Source of the DNA: DAISJM01 sp036821485
GTDB lineage: Bacteria; Verrucomicrobiota; Kiritimatiellia; CAIQIC01; JAGNIJ01
Assembly: GCA_036821485.1 (NCBI GenBank)
Contig: DAISJM010000031.1
Coordinates: 1 to 37,411 of the forward strand
Length of the DNA: 37,411 nucleotides
Direction of reading: 5' to 3'
Within the stretch, counting starts at the first letter, position 1, and each line of letters opens with the position of its first letter. The notes beneath the pieces were generated by a model. It worked only from the letters and a program-made list of their open reading frames with translations. It had not been told where the DNA came from and did not search any database. A program made the translations under genes and the position numbers. This document shows positions 17,701 to 23,262 of the stretch, piece after piece.

Positions 17701-20233
17701 CGGGAATCGTGCCCTGGTACCAGTCGGGATAATTCGTCACGTCGTCCGGGGCGCCGTTGGCATACCAGTTCAGCGCCACCACCTTCACGTTGGTCGAGAT
17801 GCCCGCACCACCCGCACCCTCCGGCCACGTCTGACCATCGGTCGTATAGTACAGGTACATACGGTTCACAAAGGTCCAGCGGTAACCGACCTTCACACGC
17901 ACGGTGATGTTCGAACCGATGGCATTCTGCGGCGCCGGAGAGAACTGCAGCGCCGACCACTCGTCGCTGGCCTCCGGATCGTGGTAGATCCACTTGGCCG
18001 TGTACGTGCCCGCAAAGGTGTTGTTGCTGGAACCCTGGTTGACCGTGAAGCCCGACTGGCCGATCGTCGCGACGTAGCTCTCCGAACCCGCCGAGCCCAC
18101 CATGTTGCGGAACGCATCCTTCGCCGCAAACAGTTCGTCGTGCTGCCGATGCTGGAACCCCACCTGCTCATAGCCGAGGAAAACATCGGTCGACCCTTCG
18201 TTACCCGGAGGATGGTCGCGACTGTCGCCGGACGAGTGGTTGGTGGTGTTCAGGTTGATGCCGCCGTCCAGCTTCATCAGCACGTTGATCGCGGACCCGT
18301 CGACCCGGGCACAGAACTTGATATTCGTCGCCGACGTCACCCTCGGCACGCTCCACGTGTAGGCGTAGTCGGAGGAATTCGTGTCGGTGATGCCATACGG
18401 ATTGAATCCCGCATCGCCATCCGCCCCATCGCGTCGGACGTAGGAAACGGAGCCTACTGACTTATCGTTCTCGTAAATCGTCACCGGCTTGCCGCCGGCA
18501 TTCTTCCACAGCGTGGATTCCTCCGGGCTGCGAGGAGCGAACGCGAAGTAGCCGCCGGGCGGAATGATCACCGAACCGATCTGCGAAGCGTACGTGTAGA
18601 ACCCGCCGCCGTAGGAGGAGTAGTTGTAGAGATACTCGTCGTCCACCATCGGCGTGTGCCCGAACGTGGTCGTGAACGACCGCGATGCGCCCGCCGAGTA
18701 GTTGTCGTTCACCATCATCAGCAACACGGTGCCGGCCGCATCGCTCATGCCCGTGTTCTCGCGCTTGTCCCTGCGCTCGAAGATCACCACATCAGCATCG
18801 CCCCACTTGGGGATGTGATCAGCACGCGCGAAATGGTTGTGGATATAGACCAGATTCGGAATTCGCTGATCCCCCCACTGACCGAGGTAGGCCGTGTTCG
18901 CATGCCGCGGAAATGCGCCGCCGCTCTGTCCCAACGTCTCCGCGTGGCGGTTGCCGTCGGTGTAAATCACCGGCAGCCCCGCGCGAGTCAGGTTCATCGC
19001 GTTGTGCAACTCCTCGCGGTACGCCACATTGTCGTCATGGCTCTTGGCGTAATACACACCGAGGTATCGGCCCATCTGCACGCCGGACACATAATCAGCC
19101 GAGTCGAGCCCCGAGAGCCCTGCCGGATTGCCGAAAGCGTCGTTGAAAGTCTGATGCGTACGCGCATCAAGCAGGCGCATGCCGGCCGCCCAATATTCGT
19201 CGTACGGTGGCGGCTCACCCATGTGCTCGCCGAACATCATTAAGTCGTTGCGGCCGAACGACTTCTCTGTGTCGAACACCGTATCCCGATAGCTGTTACT
19301 GTCTGAAAAACCGCGGGTCAAATCGAACTGCAACTGTGCCTGCCCACAGTATCCATCTGTGCTGGCATCCTTGTTGGCCGAATACTGGTCGCCGAAGAAG
19401 TACGACGGCACATGCTTCACCGCGTCCAGCCGCAGACCGTCTACCTTGGTCTTGTCCACCAGCCAGCGGACCGAACGCATCAGGTAGCCGCCCACGTCCT
19501 CGCTGTAGAAAAGCGGATTCTGCGCAATCGTGTTGGTCGTGATGTTCGTCGTGCCGAAACCGACCCGGCCGAGCGTCGGATGGAAGTCGTAATACTCGGG
19601 GTTGTTCGGATGACGCACGAACGAAATCTTCGGATGCGAATCGCCCAGGTTGGGACCAAAGTTTCCGTTGGGCGTCTCGTGCGCGATGTCGATCAGGTCG
19701 GATAGATTCTGGTACTGGACCTCCCACGTGCTGCCCCAGTTCACCGTGTTGTCCCACTTGCGATAAAACCCCTCCTCCGTCACGCGCAGGTGGAAATCTT
19801 CCGGGAGCATGCCGGGGTAAATGTCGATCCCCGTGCCGGCGTTGTACCCCGGCACGTCGAACGCGCGATGGTTCATGATGTTGTCGAAGTAGACGCGCAT
19901 CCCGTACCGGTGTGCCGTCTCGATCAGCCGGAGCAGTTCCTCTTCCGTGCCGTACCGCGTCCGCACCGTGCTGCGCTGATCCTTGCCGCCAAGATCGAAC
20001 GGATCCCAGAGATCGTAGCCGACAGACAACCCGCCACTGCACTTCTGCGGCGGCGGCAGCCAGAGCGCCGTGTACCCCACCTCGGCCAGCTCAGGAATCT
20101 TTTCGATGATCTCCGTCCACGAATTATTGAAATACTGGAGGACAACTTCCGCCTGAAGGGGAATCACGAGAAAGAGGAGGGCAAGGGCAACGACCATCGG
20201 AACCAGACGCGAGATCCTAGATAGGCGGTTCAC
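11780..20233 (-). CDS. Giant secreted GH13 / GH57-like alpha-glucan hydrolase fusion, 2817 aa (paralogue 2)
   Basis: Paralogue of the protein at 3290-11611, collinear over nearly its whole length. A signal peptide (about 1-28) leads into GH13: region I FDNIMNH (117-122, closer to the family norm than FDNVMAHN), nucleophile D270 in GLRLDAVKH, acid/base E336 in FGEHM and D400 in KSHDDN. DxDxDG repeats span about 1394-1650. The GH57-like half has H1991 in HGNQ, SDHILPYF and probable nucleophile E2126 in FWTPER, then LDGEDEYLLYNDR (about 2443), DWDGDGMPN (about 2685) and a C-terminal FYRIRVQL. Residues about 1268-1334 carry a GTVSVVYGSSTVTGA-type segment like those of phage tail proteins, missing in the paralogue. 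The start is GTG at 20233 with a GGGGGG ribosome site 6-7 nt upstream. Promoter and operator lie at 20305-20366. Both halves probably cut alpha-1,4 or alpha-1,6 glucan bonds outside the cytoplasm; exact specificity cannot be read. Confidence 0.9.
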   Translation of the reverse strand: MNRLSRISRLVPMVVALALLFLVIPLQAEVVLQYFNNSWTEIIEKIPELAEVGYTALWLPPPQKCSGGLSVGYDLWDPFDLGGKDQRSTVRTRYGTEEELLRLIETAHRYGMRVYFDNIMNHRAFDVPGYNAGTGIDIYPGMLPEDFHLRVTEEGFYRKWDNTVNWGSTWEVQYQNLSDLIDIAHETPNGNFGPNLGDSHPKISFVRHPNNPEYYDFHPTLGRVGFGTTNITTNTIAQNPLFYSEDVGGYLMRSVRWLVDKTKVDGLRLDAVKHVPSYFFGDQYSANKDASTDGYCGQAQLQFDLTRGFSDSNSYRDTVFDTEKSFGRNDLMMFGEHMGEPPPYDEYWAAGMRLLDARTHQTFNDAFGNPAGLSGLDSADYVSGVQMGRYLGVYYAKSHDDNVAYREELHNAMNLTRAGLPVIYTDGNRHAETLGQSGGAFPRHANTAYLGQWGDQRIPNLVYIHNHFARADHIPKWGDADVVIFERRDKRENTGMSDAAGTVLLMMVNDNYSAGASRSFTTTFGHTPMVDDEYLYNYSSYGGGFYTYASQIGSVIIPPGGYFAFAPRSPEESTLWKNAGGKPVTIYENDKSVGSVSYVRRDGADGDAGFNPYGITDTNSSDYAYTWSVPRVTSATNIKFCARVDGSAINVLMKLDGGINLNTTNHSSGDSRDHPPGNEGSTDVFLGYEQVGFQHRQHDELFAAKDAFRNMVGSAGSESYVATIGQSGFTVNQGSSNNTFAGTYTAKWIYHDPEASDEWSALQFSPAPQNAIGSNITVRVKVGYRWTFVNRMYLYYTTDGQTWPEGAGGAGISTNVKVVALNWYANGAPDDVTNYPDWYQGTIPAMSSGTVFRYKIGGFRLQDGSTEFPWDCVKPDTGANVARKTPMMGVWTSDYFNAKTIAYRPDNDFGVVSTGLVEGFHVISARAFLDRSGKASIYNTFVQPFYFDASTPTGTVKYPSEGDTLYQSEYGLVVRADDTVREVWYNVEDADAGNDTGTATNNFGNGTNKVGQTDWAKAYEVTPSLYISSPYPKEFRFSYLLIPTTGTAKIRVKLVELSSSTNLNLSDAVGHYTTLERNITASAPTTTFAFDWPTQDGTSVASGWTTRVKFSQSLVDGYDDETMRNKFLVSIDGSAQGRDYYNITRDIGGGLGQIEFNLPDLYNGDTNFLHLLTFTLETDGGVTRQVNRYVTALPSAAKILVQITDPPEVNSDGQPFTIVLPDVASPAATQRQYSIRVETDLSAQKLWLAFINGSSGYTVPYTSVSNLLTGTVSVVYGSSTVTGASTMFDSQVGAGSLIKIETNFLTVSQVVASNVLTLTTTYPGTTGSGKSVYRIDPNPYTLGSKQYWSFLWTNMTEGYFSFVANVDTNGNTNTVEASAQRGVTVLFREMVAASTNDYDDDDDGLYDTNETSPTNLPDTNPETWNNGQVHIWYIYGKTDPLLPDTDGDGLPDGLESGWRAPVDVGQTDTNTDTNGDGWKNFLGDIDPPFYNTVPDNSGVPGYVFYDSRTKLIAGTTTDPSNPDSDYDGLPDGVEDANRNGWVDGDGLPLYPGQDKSTRTNWPDKGWDSAWLETDPNNSDTDGDGASDGYGEDTNFNGRIDGDTNSNRVYDTGEAWSESNPLDPDTDDDGLPDGWETRYGLDALDNGSDSLRTATAGDGNPTNGASGNPDGDFIVQGGVTNAYSNLLEYQNGTNPRIPDTAETQTNTAINIGRGEVIGVLTGTGTNYSEFRDWTWEDCLVLDEYEGDGGNNQQGDVYMAYDGFDSSRDIVAFYAHDGGDIGSGGDGKFYFRVDFQDLAPLAEEGNLDIYVVVDTGNPAAGEMALPDDVDLMTSNRWECVVAVYQSGMGAVYVDTNPASNSTTVAHGYNLTPFGVERRDQTRTDGFRDAYFNSSLDAVEFSISRDALPGWLGNMSSLHFQCFVTKDGTCNSCGTDGAAGGGDIGGRNDVRDTIYDDDVAEDYWMSQASIKNVLSYWWAGDAHAGRAKVAMVVHGNQAIQPGSVIQDYINDGAGAGYNRPLAVHELYDVPLNLHITPTLASALEWARTDPGVAESWRTNYYASGPAFNDWIRRLYETNVVYLLGSTFSDHILPYFTKEFNRDNVALANEVLGQVYGFVQKTNTVFWTPERVLDGDVLNKISDLGYEYTLIDQMTHMWHWQGRATALGDGGYRINKFNGVNCFVMNDGASQYRFSNTDGGLPTALRSLLSRKARSGTQDQVVTMVSNWEDFGTLGDANAYDRNVIWLANHPWIEIVGLEDVAAGLVDKTWDGWGDHWYIEDRGTATRTKVAYDWLHHATETNYDNWYTGSTYEEGLQTNKFQVRPGVSMSSAYGMMYFAGLITDTWVQVASIADTNIGKLARSVLHASVFETAYHNQTNGSGGTARFSTGEYIYQDTDYEHLADFSRYAQSQTRLAAIVERVDDWAAAASGMTNVQASNEDVDLDGEDEYLLYNDRVFGLFERVGGRLIGVWVRDFLYDRVLQAAGNLVGYPGSSTEYEGTYNVESNGTVVAFRTSCLKDWWASANGNQYINDFYSATYWTNGWRLTSSDNAVRKTITLAPKSWKFEVQYAMSGSMSGQPLYVRHGLSPNLFDLIMRGQSTLGSEQHGAGVMTLKNTNYETTVIATIGYADAGHNAGFNTGAVDDDPSKSVLFNTVNMRNQAQTHQVEMVGTNSFAFSLGFEAVPSDWDGDGMPNIFEDAASFNSQSNGDGTADADLDLVPNNQEYIAGTDPNNIYDFLSGSVANPSTTGIVVRFPTKLKREYFVSYQNTSLLSQSWATANSNAIAGTGGTVQWLDDGAATDPDPAQVTNRFYRIRVQLQQ
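15230..16050 (-). repeat. DxDxDG (thrombospondin type 3-like) repeats of the 2817-aa amylase
   Basis: Residues about 1394-1650 hold DTDGDGLPDGLE, DTNGDGWKNF, DSDYDGLPDGVE, DTDGDGASDG and DTDDDGLPDGWE, unit for unit with the array of the paralogue at 6690-7560. Likely a calcium-stabilised spacer. Confidence 0.85.
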
Positions 20234-20304
20234 ATTATACCCCCCACAGACAGAGCCAAACTCACAAGGGCCGGGAACCTATATACCCGGCCTCAGCACC
20301 TCAA

Positions 20305-20318
20305 GTCAAACGCTTTAC
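20305..20318. promoter_or_regulatory. LacI-type operator GTCAAACGCTTTAC
   Basis: Read on the minus strand this is GTAAAGCGTTTGAC, the same pattern as the sites at 11620 and 33328. It sits about 13-26 nt after the predicted start of transcription of the 2817-aa amylase and 72 nt before its GTG, so a bound repressor would block elongation or escape. Confidence 0.65.
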
Positions 20319-20330
20319 CCTGCCAATTCT

Positions 20331-20366
20331 ATACAATATGATACCCCTCTCGATGGGGAGCGTCAA
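20331..20366 (-). promoter_or_regulatory. Predicted sigma70-type promoter of the 2817-aa amylase gene
   Basis: On the minus strand -35 TTGACG (20366-20361) and -10 TATCAT (20343-20338) are separated by exactly 17 nt. Transcription would begin near 20331, giving a leader of about 100 nt that contains the operator at 20305-20318. Confidence 0.6.
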
Positions 20367-20399
20367 ATAGCCCACGGGGGCACCGAGGCCCAAAAACAG

Positions 20400-20435
20400 G
20401 CCCTGCCACGCTGCAGTCTTTACTGATTGCAGGGC
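20400..20435 (+). promoter_or_regulatory. Stem-loop in the upp upstream region
   Basis: GCCCTGC (20400-20406) pairs perfectly with GCAGGGC (20429-20435), and inside it CAGT-CTTT-ACTG forms a second short stem. It ends 43 nt before the upp start. It could be a leader structure or the end of an unseen transcript. There is no U-run, so I do not call a terminator. Confidence 0.35.
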
Positions 20436-20478
20436 AAGACGTTAAGCTGCTCCACGGCCGCAGCGTTTGGAGGTCCGA

Positions 20479-21108
20479 ATGAAGAACTTATTCGTCATCA
20501 ACCACCCCCTCGTCCAGCATCACCTCGCCAGCCTCCGCGATAAGCGGACCTCGTCCAGCGGCTTCCGCCGGATGGTACAACGCCTTTCGCTCCTCCTGAC
20601 CTACGAGGCCACACAGGATCTCCAGACCCATCCGGTCAGCGTGCGCACCCCTCTCGCCACCGCCAAAGGCCGCATGCTGAAGCAGCGTATCGGCCTCATT
20701 CCGATCCTGCGCGCGGGACTCGGCATGGTCGACCCCGTCTTCAACCTGATCAACGGCGCCGAGGTGTGGCACCTCGGCTTCTATCGCGACGAGAAAACCC
20801 TCAAGCCGGTCGAGTACTACAAGAAGCTCTGCAAGGATCCCGTCGACGTCGCGCTGATCCTCGACCCGATGCTCGCCACCGGCGGCTCCGCCGTTGCCGC
20901 CGTGAACGCGGTGAAACGCTGGGGCGTCAAGCGGGTCAAGCTGCTCTGCCTCATCGCCGCACCCGAAGGCATTCGAAAAGTCCGGGCCATCTACCCCGAC
21001 GTGCAGATCTACGTCTGCGCCGTCGACAAGGGTCTCAACGCCCGCGGCTTCATCCTTCCCGGCCTCGGCGATGCGGGCGATCGCATCTTCAACGCACAGG
21101 CGCGATGA
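20479..21108 (+). CDS. upp: Uracil phosphoribosyltransferase
   Basis: Pyrimidine salvage enzyme joining uracil and PRPP to give UMP and pyrophosphate in the cytoplasm. The 209-residue protein has the usual length and the family signatures: VRTPLATAKGR near the N-terminal third, IPILRAGLGM, the PRPP-binding loop LILDPMLATGGSA, and the uracil-binding C-terminal part KGLNARGFILPGLGDAGDR. I start at ATG 20479 because GGAGG (20469-20473) lies 5 nt upstream; an in-frame TTG at 20467 overlaps that ribosome site and is unlikely. The stop overlaps the next gene's ATG (ATGA), so the two are probably translated from one message, although the partner is a secreted protein with no evident link to salvage. 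Confidence 0.96.
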   Translation: MKNLFVINHPLVQHHLASLRDKRTSSSGFRRMVQRLSLLLTYEATQDLQTHPVSVRTPLATAKGRMLKQRIGLIPILRAGLGMVDPVFNLINGAEVWHLGFYRDEKTLKPVEYYKKLCKDPVDVALILDPMLATGGSAVAAVNAVKRWGVKRVKLLCLIAAPEGIRKVRAIYPDVQIYVCAVDKGLNARGFILPGLGDAGDRIFNAQAR

Positions 21109-21971
21109 TGTCCCATCCCTCTTGTCTCCGCAAAATCGCCACACTCTGCCTGCTGGCGGCCACGCTCTCCGCCCACGCCGAGGTCTGCGGCACGAACCGG
21201 CACGCCGCGCTGAACGAACTCTCCGGCCTCGCGGCCAGCCGGCAGAATCCCGGCGTCCTCTGGGTGCACAACGATTCCGGTGACCTGCCCCGATTGTTCG
21301 CCATCACCCCCTCCGGCGCCCTGCTGGGAACCTACACGCTCGCCGGCGCTGAGGCCGTGGACTGGGAGGATATCGCCATCGGCCGCGATCCGGCCAGCGG
21401 AGTGGATTACCTCTATGTCGGCGATATCGGTGACAACCCGGCCACCCGTGCGTCCGTCGCCGTCTACCGCGTTCCCGAACCCGTGGTGGATACCGCAAAG
21501 CTCGACACATCCAACACCCTCGAGGGCGTCGAGTGCTTCCCTCTCGTCTACGAGGATGGCGCGCACAATGCCGAGACGCTCATGATCGATCCGTGGACCG
21601 GCGACATCATCGTCATGTCCAAGACGAAGAAGAAGCTGCCCTCGGGAGTCTACCGGGCAGCCTATCCGCACACCACCCACGGCACCAACGCGCTTGTCCC
21701 TCTTGTCGAACTTCCCGTCGGCCGCCTCGTCGCCGGCGACATTTCTCCGTCCGGCCGACAGATCCTGGTGAAGGATTACAAACACGCGTGGTACTTCAGT
21801 CGCGCCCCCGGCCAACCCCTTGTTTCCGCCCTGACCAACAAACCCTCGCCGCTGCCCTACGTCATCGAGGAAAAGGGCGAGGCGATCGGGTGGGACTGCA
21901 ACGAGCAGGGCTATTACACCGCAAGCGAAGGCCTCGACCAGCCCATCCACCATTACGTTGCGCCGCGATAG
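21105..21971 (+). CDS. Secreted propeller-like protein of unknown function (copy 1, 288 aa)
   Basis: I do not recognise a named family. A signal peptide (about 1-25, LLAATLSAHA) is followed by a single all-beta domain with NELSGLAASRQNPGVLW, HNDSGD, AVDWEDIAIG, YVGDIGDN, VYRVPEP, GDISPSGRQILVKDY and GEAIGW. Repeated Asp-Gly-Asp and W/Y-containing strands suggest a beta-propeller of the SMP-30/NHL sort, often calcium-bound. It overlaps upp by 4 nt (ATGA), with a second ATG at 21108 also possible. The next gene (22007-23257) encodes a close paralogue with the same phrases in the same order, so a local duplication is evident. The product is predicted to be periplasmic or exported. Confidence 0.85.
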   Translation: MMSHPSCLRKIATLCLLAATLSAHAEVCGTNRHAALNELSGLAASRQNPGVLWVHNDSGDLPRLFAITPSGALLGTYTLAGAEAVDWEDIAIGRDPASGVDYLYVGDIGDNPATRASVAVYRVPEPVVDTAKLDTSNTLEGVECFPLVYEDGAHNAETLMIDPWTGDIIVMSKTKKKLPSGVYRAAYPHTTHGTNALVPLVELPVGRLVAGDISPSGRQILVKDYKHAWYFSRAPGQPLVSALTNKPSPLPYVIEEKGEAIGWDCNEQGYYTASEGLDQPIHHYVAPR

Positions 21972-22006
21972 AAACCTCCGGCGCCCTGCGGTGTATACAT
22001 GCTGGT

Positions 22007-23257
22007 ATGCGAAGGTCGTTCCACCACGCGATCCGTGCCGTTGTGTTGTTGGCCGCCATCCTTTCGGCCGCGGCGCAGACCCCTTCCTTCAATACCGGGT
22101 TCGCCATCGGCACCAACCAGGCCGCGTCCGTCACCGAGGCGTCGGGCATCGTCGCCAGCCGCCTGAACCCGAACGTGCTCTGGATCCACAACGACTCGGG
22201 CGACTCCGCGCGCCTCTTCGCCATCAACACCGCCGGCGCCCTCCACGGCACCTTCAACCTCACCGGCGCGTCCGCGACCGACTGGGAAGATATCGCCGTG
22301 GCGCCCAACCCGACCAGCGGCGTCTACGAACTTTACGCCGGCGACATCGGCGACAACACCGCCGTCCGCGCCAACATCTCCGTCTACCGCGTGCCGGAAC
22401 CCGTCGTCGACACCAACGCCTTCAACGTCTCCAGCAATCTCGCCGGCGCCCAGCGCTTCGTCCTCGCCTACGAGGACGGCGCTCGCGATGCGGAGGTACT
22501 GCTCGTGGATCCGTGGACCGGCGACATCATCATCGTCTCCAAGCGCGAAACGCCTTCCCGCATCTACCGTGCCGCATACCCGCAGAGCACCAACGGCACC
22601 AACCTTCTCGTCTACCAGGGATCGCTCACCATGGGGTGGGTAGTCGGCGGCGACATTTCACCATCCGGCCGGCAAGTCCTGATCAAGGACTACAGCAACG
22701 CCTACTACTACACCCGCACCAACGGACAAGCTGTGGCTTCCGCAATCACCAACACCCCGTCAACCGTCCCCTGCGCCACCGAGCCCCAAGGCGAGGCCAT
22801 CGGCTGGCAGGGCCGCGAGCGCGGCTACTTCACACTCAGCGAGGGAGTAAGCCAGCCGATCTACTACTATGCGTCGGCCGACACCGATGGCGACAGCGTA
22901 CCCGATTCGGCAGAGGTCGCAGCAGGCACCACCATGGGAACAAGCGACTCGGACGGCGACGGCATGGCTGATGGCGCGGAACTGATCGCCGGCTCCTCAC
23001 CCACAAGTTCCGCCTCGGTGTTCACTCTCTCGCCCGCAGGCATCTCGCCCACCTCGGTCACCCTGCGCTGGTCGGCGCGAACAAATCGGACCTACGATGT
23101 CTATGGAACCAATGGAAGTCTCTCGAATGCCGTGCCATTTACCCGGGTGATATCGAATCTGTCGGTCTCCGTGGATACCACGGTGGAGACCAACATGACG
23201 CTCACTCACGATTCACAGTTCTATCGCGTGCAGGCACACCGCGCATCGGAATGGTGA
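22007..23257 (+). CDS. Secreted propeller-like protein with C-terminal DxDxDG repeats (copy 2, 416 aa)
   Basis: Paralogue of the 288-aa protein just upstream, 35 nt away on the same strand. After a signal peptide (about 1-24, LLAAILSAAAQ) the propeller-like domain repeats SGIVASRLNPNVLW, HNDSGDSARLF, TDWEDIAV, YAGDIGDN, VYRVPEPVVDTN, GDISPSGRQVLIKDY and GEAIGW. It then adds what copy 1 lacks: two calcium-type repeats (DTDGDSVPD, DSDGDGMADG) and a C-terminal beta domain ending FYRVQAH, similar to the ends of the giant amylases (FYRVRVQL). The tail may therefore be a shared surface-display or stability module. The start at ATG 22007 directly precedes RRS and the signal peptide; an in-frame extension further upstream would run through the end of copy 1. 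Its stop lies 5 nt from the convergent gene's stop, leaving no room for a terminator between them. Confidence 0.85.
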   Translation: MRRSFHHAIRAVVLLAAILSAAAQTPSFNTGFAIGTNQAASVTEASGIVASRLNPNVLWIHNDSGDSARLFAINTAGALHGTFNLTGASATDWEDIAVAPNPTSGVYELYAGDIGDNTAVRANISVYRVPEPVVDTNAFNVSSNLAGAQRFVLAYEDGARDAEVLLVDPWTGDIIIVSKRETPSRIYRAAYPQSTNGTNLLVYQGSLTMGWVVGGDISPSGRQVLIKDYSNAYYYTRTNGQAVASAITNTPSTVPCATEPQGEAIGWQGRERGYFTLSEGVSQPIYYYASADTDGDSVPDSAEVAAGTTMGTSDSDGDGMADGAELIAGSSPTSSASVFTLSPAGISPTSVTLRWSARTNRTYDVYGTNGSLSNAVPFTRVISNLSVSVDTTVETNMTLTHDSQFYRVQAHRASEW

Positions 23258-23262
23258 CCGCC

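Noticed and set aside
20234..20240. TATAAT directly before the GTG of the 2817-aa amylase as a leaderless promoter
   Set aside because: It abuts the start codon, too close to act as a -10 for it; the TTGACG-17-TATCAT pair upstream is a much better promoter.
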